Origin: Crocodylus rhombifer
Taxonomy: Eukaryota; Chordata; Crocodylia; Crocodylidae
Reading direction: 5' to 3'
Length of the DNA stretch: 64,000 bases
Assembly (NCBI GenBank): GCA_038503035.1
Contig: JAVSML010019172.1
Span: 1 to 64,000 of the forward strand
Of the stretch, positions 21,486-32,185 are shown in pieces; the stretch's first letter is position 1, and the number at the start of each line of letters is the position of its first letter. The notes below the pieces were generated by a model. The model searched no databases. It was given only the letters and a program-made list of their open reading frames with translations, and was not told the origin of the DNA. Both the position numbers and the translations under genes were made by a program.

Positions 21486-22003
21486 TCTCCTACCTTATAT
21501 TCTAGGGTAGGAGAGTGAATGAGGACATTTACCGTGTTTTTGCTGTTAATTCAGATAAAGGTCTACAGGTTACTGGGAGGTGAGGTGGGAATGCAACCTC
21601 CAAGGAATTCATTTTTTTATCTAATCTCTTTGATCTCACAAATTACATTTGTTTTTGTTCGAAGAAAAATTCCAGGTGAGAAAGTTGAAAACTATAGACT
21701 TTCAGATTTAAAAATAAATAAAAAAATCTGTGGCTGGGTGAACATTTTCGTCAGTTTTTAAATGGACTATCGAAATACTTTATTTTAGGTAAGGTCTTTT
21801 CAGGGTAAAAACAAATTAAAATCAAATTTCCCAAGGGGAAAAAGATTATGGACCTGTTCTGTATTGTCACCATGAACGTTGGCAATCAGATCAAGGAGAC
21901 ATTATTGATGGGAATATCACAGCCACTCAGTTGGTTACTCTCCTCCTTACCACTGCCCATGTTCTATTATACACAGGATGTGCACAGTGCCCTGGGAAGG
22001 AGG
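21486..22003 (+). repeat. Diverged A-like 5' flank of the OR pseudogene
   Basis: tttttgctgttaattcagat, the A/T-rich middle and ggttactctcctccttaccactgcc align with the last 450 bp of the A-type flanks, but with many differences. This is an older duplicate. A likely splice acceptor, ttctattatacacag, ends at 21976. Confidence 0.6.
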
Positions 22004-22978
22004 ATGCCCAACTCGACCTCTGTGACCGAGTTCCTCCTCCTGGGCTTCTCTGACACTCGGGAGCTGCAGATCTTACACTTTGTCATCTTTCTATCAACAC
22101 TAGCAACATACTTGGAAGCTCTGGTGGGAAGCTCCTTGGGATCGCTGTTGTAGCTATGGACCCTCACCTGCACAGACCTATGTACTACTTCTTGGTGAAT
22201 TTGTCCATTCTTGACCGTGGATTCACCTCCATCATTGTCCCCAAGACCATGGCCAAATCTCTCTTAAACAGCAGGACAATCTCCTATTGTGGATGAGTAG
22301 CCAAGGTCTTTCTCTTCCTCTTTTGTGTAGCTGATCTCACATTCCTCACCATCATGGCATATGACCGGTACGTCGCCATCTGCAAGCTACTGCATTACAA
22401 GTCAATAATGAACAAAAAAAGCTTGTATTCAAATGGCTGCCGGTGCCTGGGTCTGTTGTATTCTCTATTCTGCACTGCATACTGAGGGCACGTTCAGCAT
22501 ACCCTTCTGCCCTTCCAACATTATCAACCAATTCTTTGGGGAAATCCCCCAGCTCCTCAAGCTGTCTTGCTCCGATGCAAACCTCACAGAACTGGGGATT
22601 CTTGTATTCAGCATGTGTTTAGTTTCTAGCTGCTTTGTTTTTACAGTTGTCTTAGGTGTTCAGATCTTACCTACAGTGCTGAGCTTGCCCTCTGAAGAGA
22701 GTCGCAAGAAAGCCTTCTCCACCTGCCTGCCTCACCTCATTGTGGTCTCCTTGTTCGTGAGCACGGGCATCTTTGCCCACATGAAACTGGCTTTGAGCTC
22801 CCCGACAGCGCTGGATCTTTTTGTGGCAGTTTTGTATTCCGTGGTTCCTCCGTTGATTAATCCGATCATTTATAGCATGAGGAACAAGGAGCTGAAAGCT
22901 TCTTTATGGAAACTGCTCCATAGGAGGGTATTTGACCATAAAAACAAAATCACATGGAACCTGTTTTCTGAGCACTGA
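22004..22978 (+). pseudogene. Olfactory receptor pseudogene, full length with frameshifts
   Basis: Starts MPNST and follows an OR for its full length, but is broken three times. About one base is lost in the TM1 GN-LL region (near 22130). An in-frame TGA follows the ISYCG segment (near 22296) in the shifted frame. One base is gained in a run of A after atgaac (near 22415), which returns it to the first frame. The remaining C-terminal half (22433-22978) is open, with KKAFSTCLPHL and NPIIYSMRNKELKASLWKLL. It differs from all intact genes here in loop 2 (FCPSNIINQFFGEIPQLLKL, with G for the conserved C), in IPSEQ (LPSEE) and in the tail, so it belongs to an older branch of the OR14-like group. 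Confidence 0.92.
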
Positions 22979-23249
22979 ATATTAATGTGATAAAAACACA
23001 TCATAAGCACACCAAACTCAATGGAGCATTTATTTCTGCGTTCGCTCTCTCTGTCTGCATTGTGAACTGCCGCTTGTTAGCCAGGCTCTTCAGGCACTGC
23101 CTGAGAAAAAGTCCATCTCCATATCAAGTGTGTGATACATATCCCGATTATTGTATATTGGAGGACAACAAATCTTGCTGCGGGGCCGGCAAATTTCTTG
23201 TTTTGTGGCTTGTTTCTGGTGCCTTTTGTTCTCCATATAATTTAGTTGG
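22979..23249. other. Intergenic, nothing recognised
   Basis: About 270 bp after the pseudogene with no counterpart noticed elsewhere in the window. No gene, repeat or structure stands out. Confidence 0.5.
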
Positions 23250-25690
23250 AGAAATATTGTATCAGGCTGTTCCTTGTGGAGCCTGCCTGGCATGGGCTGT
23301 ACGTAGCATGTAGCTGCACAAGGATATATGCTTTGTGCGACACCTGTGCCAGGCCAGCCCTGTGTAAGAGACTTGGGCTTTATCTAGATTGGGCCCATTG
23401 CCCCACCTTACACGCAGCATCCAGCATGCGCAGTCATTTACACATCTGCCCCGTTGGGCCGTTTTTACTGTGCAGTCATTCAGTACTCCTTTTACCAAGA
23501 ACTAAATGAACATGCAGCACTCACCAGGACTGCACAGTCCTGAAGGTTCACGGATCATTTCAAACCCTACTGTGCAGTAGCAATGAAGTAATGCTCAGGA
23601 CTTCATTGCTACTGGACAGTAGCGGCGGTATCACAGCTAAAGCCCGCCAGCATTACATTGCCACAGGGATGAATGACATCGCTGTAGCTCATTGCTACAG
23701 TGACCTAGCATCTCATATAAACACACCTAGCCTGCTGCAAATGCCATATGCCACATATGACACGTGCCCCCGGATGCTGCCGGGGCATGGTGACTGCCCG
23801 CAGGCAGTGGCGGTGGCAGCAAATGGGGAGCTCCCTCAGGTAGCCATGGCAGTGTCAGCGGCAGAGGCTGGGGGAGTGGCAAGCGGTGGCGGGCAGTCAG
23901 CGACCATGCGCAGAAACCACCAGCCACATTGGCAGTGGCAAAGCAGTGATCCACAACTGTCCATAGATGCTGTCAGCAGTGTTGGAGGTCAGAGGAGTTG
24001 GAGGCACGGGCAACTGCACACAGGCACCGGTGGTGCTTCTTTCAGGGGGTGCACGTACACCCATATCCACCCCCTATGCATCGCCAATACCACTTGCAAT
24101 ATTAACCCCCAGTGACCTGTTGTGGGCACCATATGTGGCAAACTTGCCCCTCACTTGTTATGCTGTGCACAGTGCTGGGGCTGGGTTGTGTTGCGTGGGG
24201 TGTGCAAAGCTAGAGCTGGACACGTGGTGCAATCACCAGATGTAGCCAGTCCACAATGCACGTTGCATGCAGTGCCTCCATGGGACCACCCCTGTGGGCT
24301 TCATCTGGCAGATGGGGTCCATCTGTGCTTGACACCGCTGGGTTCAAGGGAAGCTGGTGGTGGAAGAAATGAGGGGGACCTGGGACCTGGGACATATACA
24401 ACTCAAGGGAAAGTGGTCTGAGGGACATATTTGTGACACTAGGTTCAGAACCAGGACCTTGCTAATGATTGCTGAGCTAATATTTTTCAATGTGATGCCT
24501 TGCAATGGAGCTTGCTTGTCTGAGTTATGGAATATATTCATTATATTTAGATTTATTTATTTTTTTGCAACTTACAACCTGACTTTTATTCTCAGGTTAT
24601 TTTCTCATGCAAAACTACAAAGGAACTCAGCTAATTGCAAGTTGGTGCCTCCCTCCATGCTCAGGTGCCCAGTCTGGTTAACTGGGACAACAGATCCAGA
24701 TAGAGAAGCTCAGGCCTTTTCAGAGATCCCATGACTTGTGCTGTTAGGGAGATTAAACTACAGCACAGCTCTGCTGTTCTGCTAACAGCTGTACAGCTCA
24801 GACTGGTTCGATCTGGGCTTTTGCTTCTGAGCTGTGCAGGACTCCAGGGAACAAGTCCCATGAGCCTTTGGAAGAAAACAACTGACAAATTGCAATCTTG
24901 CTTTGGTCCTTTTCTATAAGGCGGGGTTGAGGTCAGCTGCTCACTCAGAAACCCGGTTGGATTTACTGCAGTGGTTCAGTGACAGAGGGAGCAGAGAAAG
25001 ACCTCTGAGTTATCTGTGCTTCTGGGGACCTCGACTAGTGGTTGGTGCAGAGGAGATCGGAGATAAGCTGGACAAAAGCAAGGAATCTCAGCACGGGAAA
25101 CCTGAATGTGACACAAGCGATAGGATAACTTCCACAGAAACAATTTCAGCAAGATTTCTGCATCAGTGAAGTGTCCTGTTTCAGTAAAATGCAGAGGAGA
25201 TTCAAGAATATAAAAGGTGGAAATCCTGACATTGAAAATCATACTGCTTTTTATGTATAATAGATTCAAAGCTACAAGAGTGAATGAAGACTTTTTCAAT
25301 GTTTTTGCTATTATTACATATAAAAGCGTACAGTTTATAGGGAGTGGTGTGGAGGGTGGGGTGGGAATGGGACCTCTAAGACAATAACATTTTTATAGTA
25401 TCTTTTGCTTCACATGTATTTGATTGCAGCATACATTTTCTAGGTGAGATAGATAAATTATAGAATTCCAGGTTTAGAGCACATAATAAATAAAAATCCT
25501 GAAGTGAGGCTGGGCTAACATTTTCTTCACTTTTTTAATGGAATATTACAACATTTTATTTTATATGAGGTCTTGTCAGGAAAAAGTAATTTATTAAAAT
25601 CTAGCTGTCCATAAGGCAAATTATTGAACATCTACACACATACCATGACATCTGGAGGCTTTATTCACGGGAATATGAAAGCCACTGAGT
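23250..25690 (+). repeat. A-type OR 5' flank, copy 2 of 4
   Basis: Matches 2270-4700. It starts abruptly at about 23260 (ttccttgtggagcctgcctggcatgggctg) without the minus-strand OR remnant that precedes copies 1, 3 and 4. A frame open at 23591-24115 is equivalent to 2620-3252 and is judged non-coding. It ends in the conserved tctcctccttaccactgcctttgttctg before the acceptor. Confidence 0.75.
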
Positions 25691-25762
25691 TTGTTACTCT
25701 CCTCCTTACCACTGCCTTTGTTCTGTTATACCCAGGACTTGCACGGTGCCCTGGGAAGGAAG

Positions 25763-26704
25763 ATGTCCAACTGGACGGCTGTAACCGAGTTCCTCCTCCT
25801 GGGCTTCTCTGACACTCGGGAGCTGCAGATCTTACACTTTGTCATCTTTCTCGCAGCGTACCTGGCAGCTGTGATGGGGAACCTCCTTGTTATCACTGTT
25901 GTAACTATGGACCACCACCTCCACAGCCCCATGTACTACTTTTTGGCAAATTTGTCCATTCTTGACCTTGGATCCATCTCTGTCATAGTGCCCAAGTCCA
26001 TGGGCAATTCTCTCTTAAACTGCAAGACAATTTCCTATGCTGAATGTGTGTCCCAGGTCTTTCTCTTCTTGCTCTTTAGTGCGGCCAATTGTTCATTCCT
26101 CACCATCATGGCATATGACCGGTTTGTTGCCATCTGCAAGCCACTGCATTATGAGATAATAATGAACAGGAGAGCTTGTGTCCAGATGGCTGCCAGTGCT
26201 TGGGCTGCTGGGGTCATCAACTCTGCACTGCACACTGGGAACACCTTTAGTCTACCCTTCTGCCACTCAAATACCATCAACCAGCTCTTCTGTGAAGTGC
26301 CCCACTTGCTTAAGCTCTCCTGCTTTGGCACATACCGCAGAGAGGTTGCAGCCCTTGACTTCAGTGTGTTTTTAGCATTTGGCTGTTTTGTTTTCATCGT
26401 TGTGTCATATGTTCAGGTCTTCACTGCAGTGTGGAGAATCCCCTCGGAGCAGGGCCGGCAGAAAGCTTTCTCCACTTGCATTCCTCATCTGACTGTGGTC
26501 TCCCTGCTTCTTTCCACTGCCATCATTGCCTACATGAAGCCCATCTCTGACTCCCCGACCCCTCTGGATCTCCTGGCAGCTGTTCTGTATTGTGTGGTGC
26601 CTCCATTGATGAATCCGGTCATCTACAGCATGAGGAACAAGGAGATCCAAACTGCCCTGAAGAGACTGCTCCAAAGGTTTTGTGAAAAAATACTCCAGAA
26701 ATAA
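25763..26704 (+). CDS. Olfactory receptor, OR14-like, A-type with Y-type tail (gene 5)
   Basis: Encodes 313 residues: MSNWT start, GN at 39-40, LHSPMYYFLANLS at 53-65, C95, MAYDRFVAICKPLHY at 116-130, loop-2 cysteines, KAFSTC at 234-239 and NPVIYSM at 284-290. The acceptor AG is at 25734-25735. TM1-TM3 are A-type, yet the tail LLQRFCEKILQK and the 3' flank match the B-type pseudogene at 51390. LSCFGTYRRE is shared with gene 2 and SLLLSTAIIAYMKP with gene 8, so the gene is a patchwork. Unusual residues: E94 next to the disulfide cysteine C95 (G in the paralogs), I75 for T, L175 for F in loop 2 and D199 inside TM5. The frame is intact, but these changes leave some doubt about function. Confidence 0.93.
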   Translation: MSNWTAVTEFLLLGFSDTRELQILHFVIFLAAYLAAVMGNLLVITVVTMDHHLHSPMYYFLANLSILDLGSISVIVPKSMGNSLLNCKTISYAECVSQVFLFLLFSAANCSFLTIMAYDRFVAICKPLHYEIIMNRRACVQMAASAWAAGVINSALHTGNTFSLPFCHSNTINQLFCEVPHLLKLSCFGTYRREVAALDFSVFLAFGCFVFIVVSYVQVFTAVWRIPSEQGRQKAFSTCIPHLTVVSLLLSTAIIAYMKPISDSPTPLDLLAAVLYCVVPPLMNPVIYSMRNKEIQTALKRLLQRFCEKILQK

Positions 26705-26990
26705 TAATTCATTCATTAAATTATTGTTTTCATGCTATAGTGTGCCACCTATTTACAAAACATGAATGTGGTAGGTTAATTCTGTAGCTTTGTACGTAGA
26801 ATGACACTTGACTTGGGTCATTTTGTGTAAACCGTGTTTCATGTATGAAGTTTACCGTCTGTGCCACCTTTAATAAATCTCATCAATTGCTTTACCAGTT
26901 GGTGTAATCAATTATTTGGATATAGGCAAATATCTGTGAAGCTGAGATGAACCGCCGACCCTTTAGAGGACAGGCACAGAATTCAGATGG
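26705..26990 (+). other. 3' flank of gene 5, Y-type
   Basis: Non-coding. It matches the sequence after the OR pseudogene at 51390 (taataattcattcattaaat, then caaaaaacatgaa-like text), rather than the flank of other A-type genes. Possible polyadenylation signal aataaa near 26872. Confidence 0.6.
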
Positions 26991-28200
26991 ATCCAGACAG
27001 GCTGGGAAGCTGAGCTAGAAACAACAGGATGAAGACTGAGGAAAGAAATGCAAGTTGTTGCAGCTAGCAAAGAATAATTAAAAGCGTAAATACAAGCTGG
27101 ATTAGAAATGGCTTAGTGGCAGCACTGTTGAAAAGGGTCTTGGGAATCTGGTGTATTATAGACTCTACATGGGTCATCAATTTGATGTAGCTACAAAAAC
27201 ATGAATGCAGTTTTGGGCTGGAACAACGGGAGTATTATTTAGAAAACATGGGAGATGATAGGGATCTCTGCTTGGACCTGTGCTATTCAATATATTCATT
27301 AACAATGTGAATGAAGGGGGTGGAAAGCTCAATGATTATGTCAGCACACAATACCAAGATGTGCGAATACATGGGCACACCAGAGGATAGGACAAAGATC
27401 CAGGATGACCTTGACAGACCAGATTTATGGGTATAACAAAGTGAGATAAGGTTTAAACAGGGAGGGGAAAGTGCAAGGACCTTCACCTGGGTAGGGAGAA
27501 CCCTCACCACAACTATACACTGGGTAGTGGTCTACTGGCTGGCACAGCATCTGAATTAGACCTGGGGGTCACTATCAACTGGAAGATGGGTATGAGCCAA
27601 CAGTGTCGAGGCTGCCAGAAGGGAAAATAAAACTCTGGCATGCATCAGCCAATGTGTGGCCACTAGATCCAGGGAGGTAATCCTCCCTTTCTATTCAGCA
27701 CTGGTGAAGCCTCAGGTGGAGTACTGTTCCTGGTTCTGGACACCACACTTCAAGAAGAATGTGGGTAAAGTCGACAGGGTACAAATAAGGGCTACCCGTA
27801 TGGATAAGGGCATGGAAAGTAGGTGCTATGAGGATAGACTCTGGGAACTGGGCCTGTTCAGGCCGAGTAGAGAAGGCTGAGAGGTGACTGGCTAGCTGCC
27901 TAGAAGCATGTCGGGGGGAGCACCGAGAACTAGGACAGCAACTATACAGGACGGCACCGCAAGGGAGGATGAGGACCCACGGGCATAAACTAATAGAGGT
28001 TAACTTCAGGTTGGCTATAAGGAAAAACTTCTTCTCTGTAGTGGTCACCAGAATCTGGAAAACACTCCCCGCAGAGGTGGTGCAGTCAACCTCCTTGGAG
28101 GTGTTCAACATGAGACTGGACAAGAGCACATCTGAGTTCAATAATTTTCTGTGCATGGCAAGGGACTGGACATGATGAATGCACAGGTCCCTTCTGGTTC
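26991..28200 (+). mobile_element. Old CR1-type LINE fragments, ORF2 C-terminal part
   Basis: Homologous in order to 5985-7285. It contains decayed RT text around 27300-27440, then pieces from about 27656 (EVILPFYSALVKPQVEYCSW, FWTPHFKKN) and from 27969 to 28175 (MRTHGHKLIEVNFRLAIRKN and TLPAEVVQSTSLEVFNMRLD). It ends near tctggttccatgattctgtagtgcc. Stops and frame breaks make it dead. Nearest copy: 52620-53860. Confidence 0.8.
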
Positions 28201-28500
28201 CATGATTCTGTAGTGCCATTAAGGGGGCACATCACGGCAGTCTTGTACTATCTGAATCAGTGCCATGCAGTCGTGGCTGAAAAGCAACAGTTCTCCATGG
28301 CTGCATTGGGAAGGATGTCAAGCTTCCTATTCAAGCAAAGTAATTTTAGATTAAATTTGAGGAAAAAAGCACCCTTGTTTTCAGAGCAGTGAGGATGTGG
28401 AATAGATTGCCCAGGGAAGTTGTTGAAGCTTCCCTGGAGGTTTTCAAGAACAGGTTGGATGGACATTGGCCAGGGATAATTTTGGAGTAACATTCTTGCA
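28201..28500 (+). mobile_element. CR1/L3-like LINE 3' scrap
   Basis: Matches the second half of 7286-7760: cagtgccatgcagtcgtgg, gtaattttagattaaat, and a broken block reading roughly RLPREVVEASLEVFKNRLDG near 28400-28460. Non-functional. Confidence 0.6.
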
Positions 28501-28745
28501 TTTGTGCATTTGAGTCTTGAGGTCCCTTCTATTTTATTGCTATTAATTGTGATTCTAATTATTATAAGATTTATTAGTATAGAATTGTGACTCTATTACT
28601 TGTTACTGCATCTCTAATATGTAGGGCATTTAAATAATGGCATCAAGTAAATAGACAGTGAGACAGTAGGAGCATTGGATGTCTTCTTACACAATTTCAT
28701 TTTTCTTCTCATTTGTCTTCTGTAGGGCAGGCTGACAGATAGCTT
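28501..28745. repeat. A/T-rich spacer holding an unoccupied CR1 site
   Basis: This sequence (tagtatagaattgtgactctattacttg at about 28576-28604, then taatatgtagggcatttaaataatgg) continues on either side of the long CR1 at 54444-58937 in the other copy, and partly recurs at 44215-44300. Here the site is empty. No gene is seen. Confidence 0.75.
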
Positions 28746-29129
28746 TATATGTTTTTACCTTTAGGCTTTTTTGGTTCCATCATTGTGTTGTATGTTCAGA
28801 TCTTCACCACACTGTTGAGGATCCCCTCTGAGCAGGGCCTGCAGAAAGCCTTCTCCACCTGCATACCTCACCTGACTGTGGTCTCCCTGTTTATCTCCAC
28901 TGGTGCCTTCACCTATGTGAAGCCCACCTCAAACTTTCCATTCTCTCTAGATCTTCTGACAGCTGTTCTCTATTCTGTGCTTCCTCCAATGGTAAATCCA
29001 TTCATCTATAGCATGAGGAACAAGGAGATCAAATGTGCTCTGCAAAAACTGCTCCAAAGGCAGATGCTCTCTAAGAACAGGACGTCCCTTCTTACTCTGT
29101 GTGTTTGGTGTCCTTCTTTGTTTCTTTAG
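28746..29129 (+). pseudogene. Olfactory receptor fragment, TM5 to C-terminus
   Basis: The frame starts within TM5 (GFFGSIIVLYVQIF) and continues through [32 protein letters not shown] and NPFIYSMRNKEIKCALQKLL to an extended tail ending at 29129. Everything before TM5 is absent: upstream sequence is the A/T-rich spacer that also occurs elsewhere without OR sequence. It has no start codon of its own in a sensible place and cannot make a receptor. It is divergent from the A and B genes (P-T-S-N-F for P-I-S-D-S), so it is an older gene. Confidence 0.9.
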
Positions 29130-29360
29130 ATCTATGATTATGTCATGAAATTAAGTTTTCATAATGTTGTGTGCATTCTGCTTATGAAACACGACAGTTC
29201 TCAGCTACATTCAGCAGTGCTAGAAAGACTGTGGTACTCAGCTGGAGTCATTTTGTGTTAACATTGTTGAAGTGGAAGTGAACGAGTCTGGGTGTTCCTT
29301 GTGCCACCTAAATTAGAACCTTTCATTTCCAAAATGCTGATGTGGACTTGTCAGATGTGT
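29130..29360. other. 3' flank of the OR fragment
   Basis: Distantly similar to other OR 3' flanks (tcatgaaattaagttttcataatgttgtgtgcattctgcttatga). No gene is seen. Confidence 0.5.
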
Positions 29361-29740
29361 TTTTCTAAATGGTATGATGAATGATTTGAATGCCAGAAGA
29401 GAGAGCTGCCTGAGGAAATTTGCAGTTGACACAACCTGGGAAGGCTTGCAAACCCCCTGGAGGACAAGAGTGGAATACGAGTGGTATTAATAGATCAGAT
29501 AACTGGGTCAGAGGTAACAGGGGGAAAGCCAGTATGGACAAATTTAAGATGCTACATCCAGGAAAAAGTAATAAAAAGCACAAATACAGAATGGGAGATA
29601 AGTGCCAGGCATCCAGCATTTATGTGAAGGATCCAGGAGTTTTTGGGGATCACAGCCTCAACATAAATTGGCTACTTGGTGCAATTGTAAAGAAAGCAAA
29701 TGTAATTTTTGAGCTGTATTAATAGGTGTAAATAATTTGA
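29361..29740 (+). mobile_element. Very old LINE remnant (CR1/L3-like)
   Basis: The text around 29400-29640 reads in broken frames like the region after the RT catalytic block: a thioredoxin-like 'KFAVDTTW' remnant, then DQITGSE, 'MDKFKMLHPGKSNKKHKYRM' and 'DPGVFGDHSLNINW'. These match the KCKVMHLGKNN...DLGVIIDSKMNM part of CR1. Strongly decayed. Confidence 0.6.
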
Positions 29741-29844
29741 GGTGACAGTGACTTTTCTTACTGCTGGTCTGGGTTTCTCTTTTTAAGAAGGTAAGGGAGA
29801 AGGTGGGTTGGCGACAAAAGTAATAATAAAAGTCTTTGAAATGT

Positions 29845-30865
29845 AAACTGTGTGGTGGGCCAGAAGGGGGCGCTTCTGTGTTGGGCCGCCCACCTCCCTG
29901 CGCCTGACCACCTTCCAGGCTCTGAATGCCTCCCAAGGGGTGCCTTACGTCCAGCCGACCCCCTTCCTGGAGCACACACGCTAGCCTGGGGGTAACGTAG
30001 CCGCCACCACCCCGAAAACGGACTCACTCTCAGCCCTGTGTCCTCAGGGAAACACAGGCCTAAAGTCCTACAGGTACTCGACCTAGTACAGGCACTTGGG
30101 GCACTTCCCCAAGTCAGGGGGCAAAAAGTAAAGTCTCCCTTAGTCTGCAGACCTAAGGGGGTCTCTTAGGCATAATTTAGACCCACCCCTTAATAAGTCT
30201 CCCACACCGGTCACAAAGGAAGACTTTATTGATTACAGGGGTAGGGTGAAAGTAGGGTACAAGATTCAGCAATATCCTAGAAATCCTAAAGAGCAAACAG
30301 TCTGGCTGAGGTGGCCTTTTGATCACGCATCTGAGTTACTGCCAGCTAGATATCTAATCAGATCCAGAGTAGCTTACTCACAAGCATCTTCCAAAGGCCG
30401 GTGAAGTTTCCCCTCTGGAAGCAGGCAGTTCCTTGCTCATGAGTTATTGGGGAGAGAGTCAGTTTCAGATGGTCATGCTCCTCTGAGTCCCCCGCATGGC
30501 TGCTGCCCCCTCCTCCAGGGCAGTCCTAACTTATATAGCCCCTGTGACCTCATTCACCTGGTCCAGTGGAGGCCAGCTCCAGTTGGCTGTCGGCCAACCA
30601 ATTTGAAAGACATCACTAGTTCCCGGGCAGATTCCAGCCCACCAGGTAAATACCCCTCACCCAGGTAGCTGATGGCAGTCATGTAGGCAGAGGGAGCAGC
30701 TTTCCCCACTCCCTCAGGAATGCAGCCAGCTCAAGTTACCTAAAGAGACAGGCTGAGGTGTGACTCCTCTGTGCTGGGCCCATCTTAATCACAGGGCAGA
30801 GATTTTGGGGAGAAACCAAGATGGCTTTCTGCCACAAGCTGTATAATGAAAGTGTGACAGAACTG
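29845..30865 (-). mobile_element. Solitary LTR-like insertion with TG...CA ends
   Basis: The element 29851-30859 (1009 bp) begins tgtggtgggcc and ends gtgtgaca on the plus strand. It is bordered by aaactg (29845-29850) and gaactg (30860-30865), a 6-bp target duplication with one mismatch. On the minus strand there is a TATATAAG box (about 30533-30540) and, about 300 bp further, AATAAA (30230-30225), the order expected of U3-R-U5. There is no gag, pol or env sequence, so I read it as a solo LTR of an endogenous retrovirus. Family unknown. The base composition is richer in G+C than its surroundings. Confidence 0.65.
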
Positions 30866-31825
30866 GACGAGATTAGTTAGGGTCACAATCCTTAGGGTCA
30901 TATTCACTGCTGATTGTATGATAATGTTTAGGATTATTGCTTCTGCAATAGACTCATGGGTCTAATGTAAATACAGCATGAGTAAGGACTGAAGATTAAG
31001 GACGCCCCTAACAGAATTTTTACCTAACTTGGTAAGATTTAATGTAGGTGAAACAACTAATATTGTAAAAGCCTTAGTCCATCTGTCTGTAAGGCTTTAA
31101 TCACACTCTGACTGGCAGTGCATAGTCCCAAAGCATGAATTTCCATGGTACAACGTGCATTTGACCTGGTTGAGGAATCTTCAATAGACTCCACAGAATC
31201 CTGTGCAAGGACATTGGGAGCCAGGGCTAGGAGATGAAAGAGCGAGAATGAGAACTAGGTTTGGTAGAGGTACTCTAGATGTTTACCTCTCTAAATGCCC
31301 TCAGCTTTCAAAAAAGGATGGCATGAGTATATCTTGTGATCATGGAGACAATTATGCTACAAGTTGTTTATATCAGTAAAGACACAGCACAATATGGAAG
31401 TCATGATAAAAATGGGAACAGCCATGGGTGGATGCAGTTTCGTAAAGTGGTGTGCAGCACACAATGCATCTGAGTATGTGGGGGATAGGATGAAGCATGG
31501 ATGCAGCCCCTGCACACTAATCTGGGGCCACATGCCCCCCCACCCTTCCGGGCTGTGTGTCCCACCTCCCCACGCTCGGCCGATGAGCCGCTCGTGGCTT
31601 TGTCCCCTCCCCACCCAGGCTGTGCAGGGCTGGCCAATTCCTTACCACCCTTGTGGGGTGTGATTCAAGCCTCAGCAGTGAGGGAGGGAGTGGAGATAGG
31701 GGCAGGGCTGGGGCCTCAATCTACACCACCCCCCACAACCCTCCCATCCCTCGCCTCCCCACAGGGGTCATCGAGTCCTCTTGAAAGGTTGGAGACCAAA
31801 GATGTACGTAACTGGAGTGATTATT
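30866..31825. repeat. Intergenic; second half shared with the last unit
   Basis: 30866-31070 has no counterpart noticed. From about 31080 (ctgtctgtaaggctttaatcac) to 31825 the sequence matches 59095-59870, including cactctgactggcagtgcatagtcccaaagcatg and a C-rich stretch around 31510-31760. No gene is seen. The open frames in the C-rich stretch are not conserved in the copy. Confidence 0.65.
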
Positions 31826-32185
31826 GGATCCAGCATGGATCTGTGCTGTCCTTGCTCAGATGAGCACTGTGTTGAAGATCTGAATGCATGATACAATTAC
31901 GAACAGAATACAGGTCTAAAATTATGCCAACACCAACAGCAATTATCTCAATCTGTGTATGTTCCAAGTTGCTGCTAGTGAGCTTGATTAGCTGAGGGAT
32001 TTCACAGAAGAACTGGTTGATGATATTAGTTTGGCAGAAAGATACACTAAAGGTGTTACCAGTGTGCAGGCCAAAATATAGAAAACCAAAGATCCATACA
32101 CTGGCTGCCATTTAGATGCATGCTCTCCTGTTCTAGATTGGATGACACATCCAGCATACAATTTCAACCTGGTGTTGTATGCTGG
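31826..32185 (-). pseudogene. Olfactory receptor pseudogene fragment
   Basis: The minus strand encodes a TM4/loop-2 part with GLHTGNTFSVSFC, INQFFCEIPQLIKLTSSN and a TM5-like IIAVGVGIILDLYS, after which the frame is lost. Upstream (about 32185-32115) a few codons, NTRLKLYAGCVI, remain from the TM2-TM3 loop and the MAYDRY region is deleted. Same remnant as 1416-1925 and 59875-60062. Confidence 0.85.
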
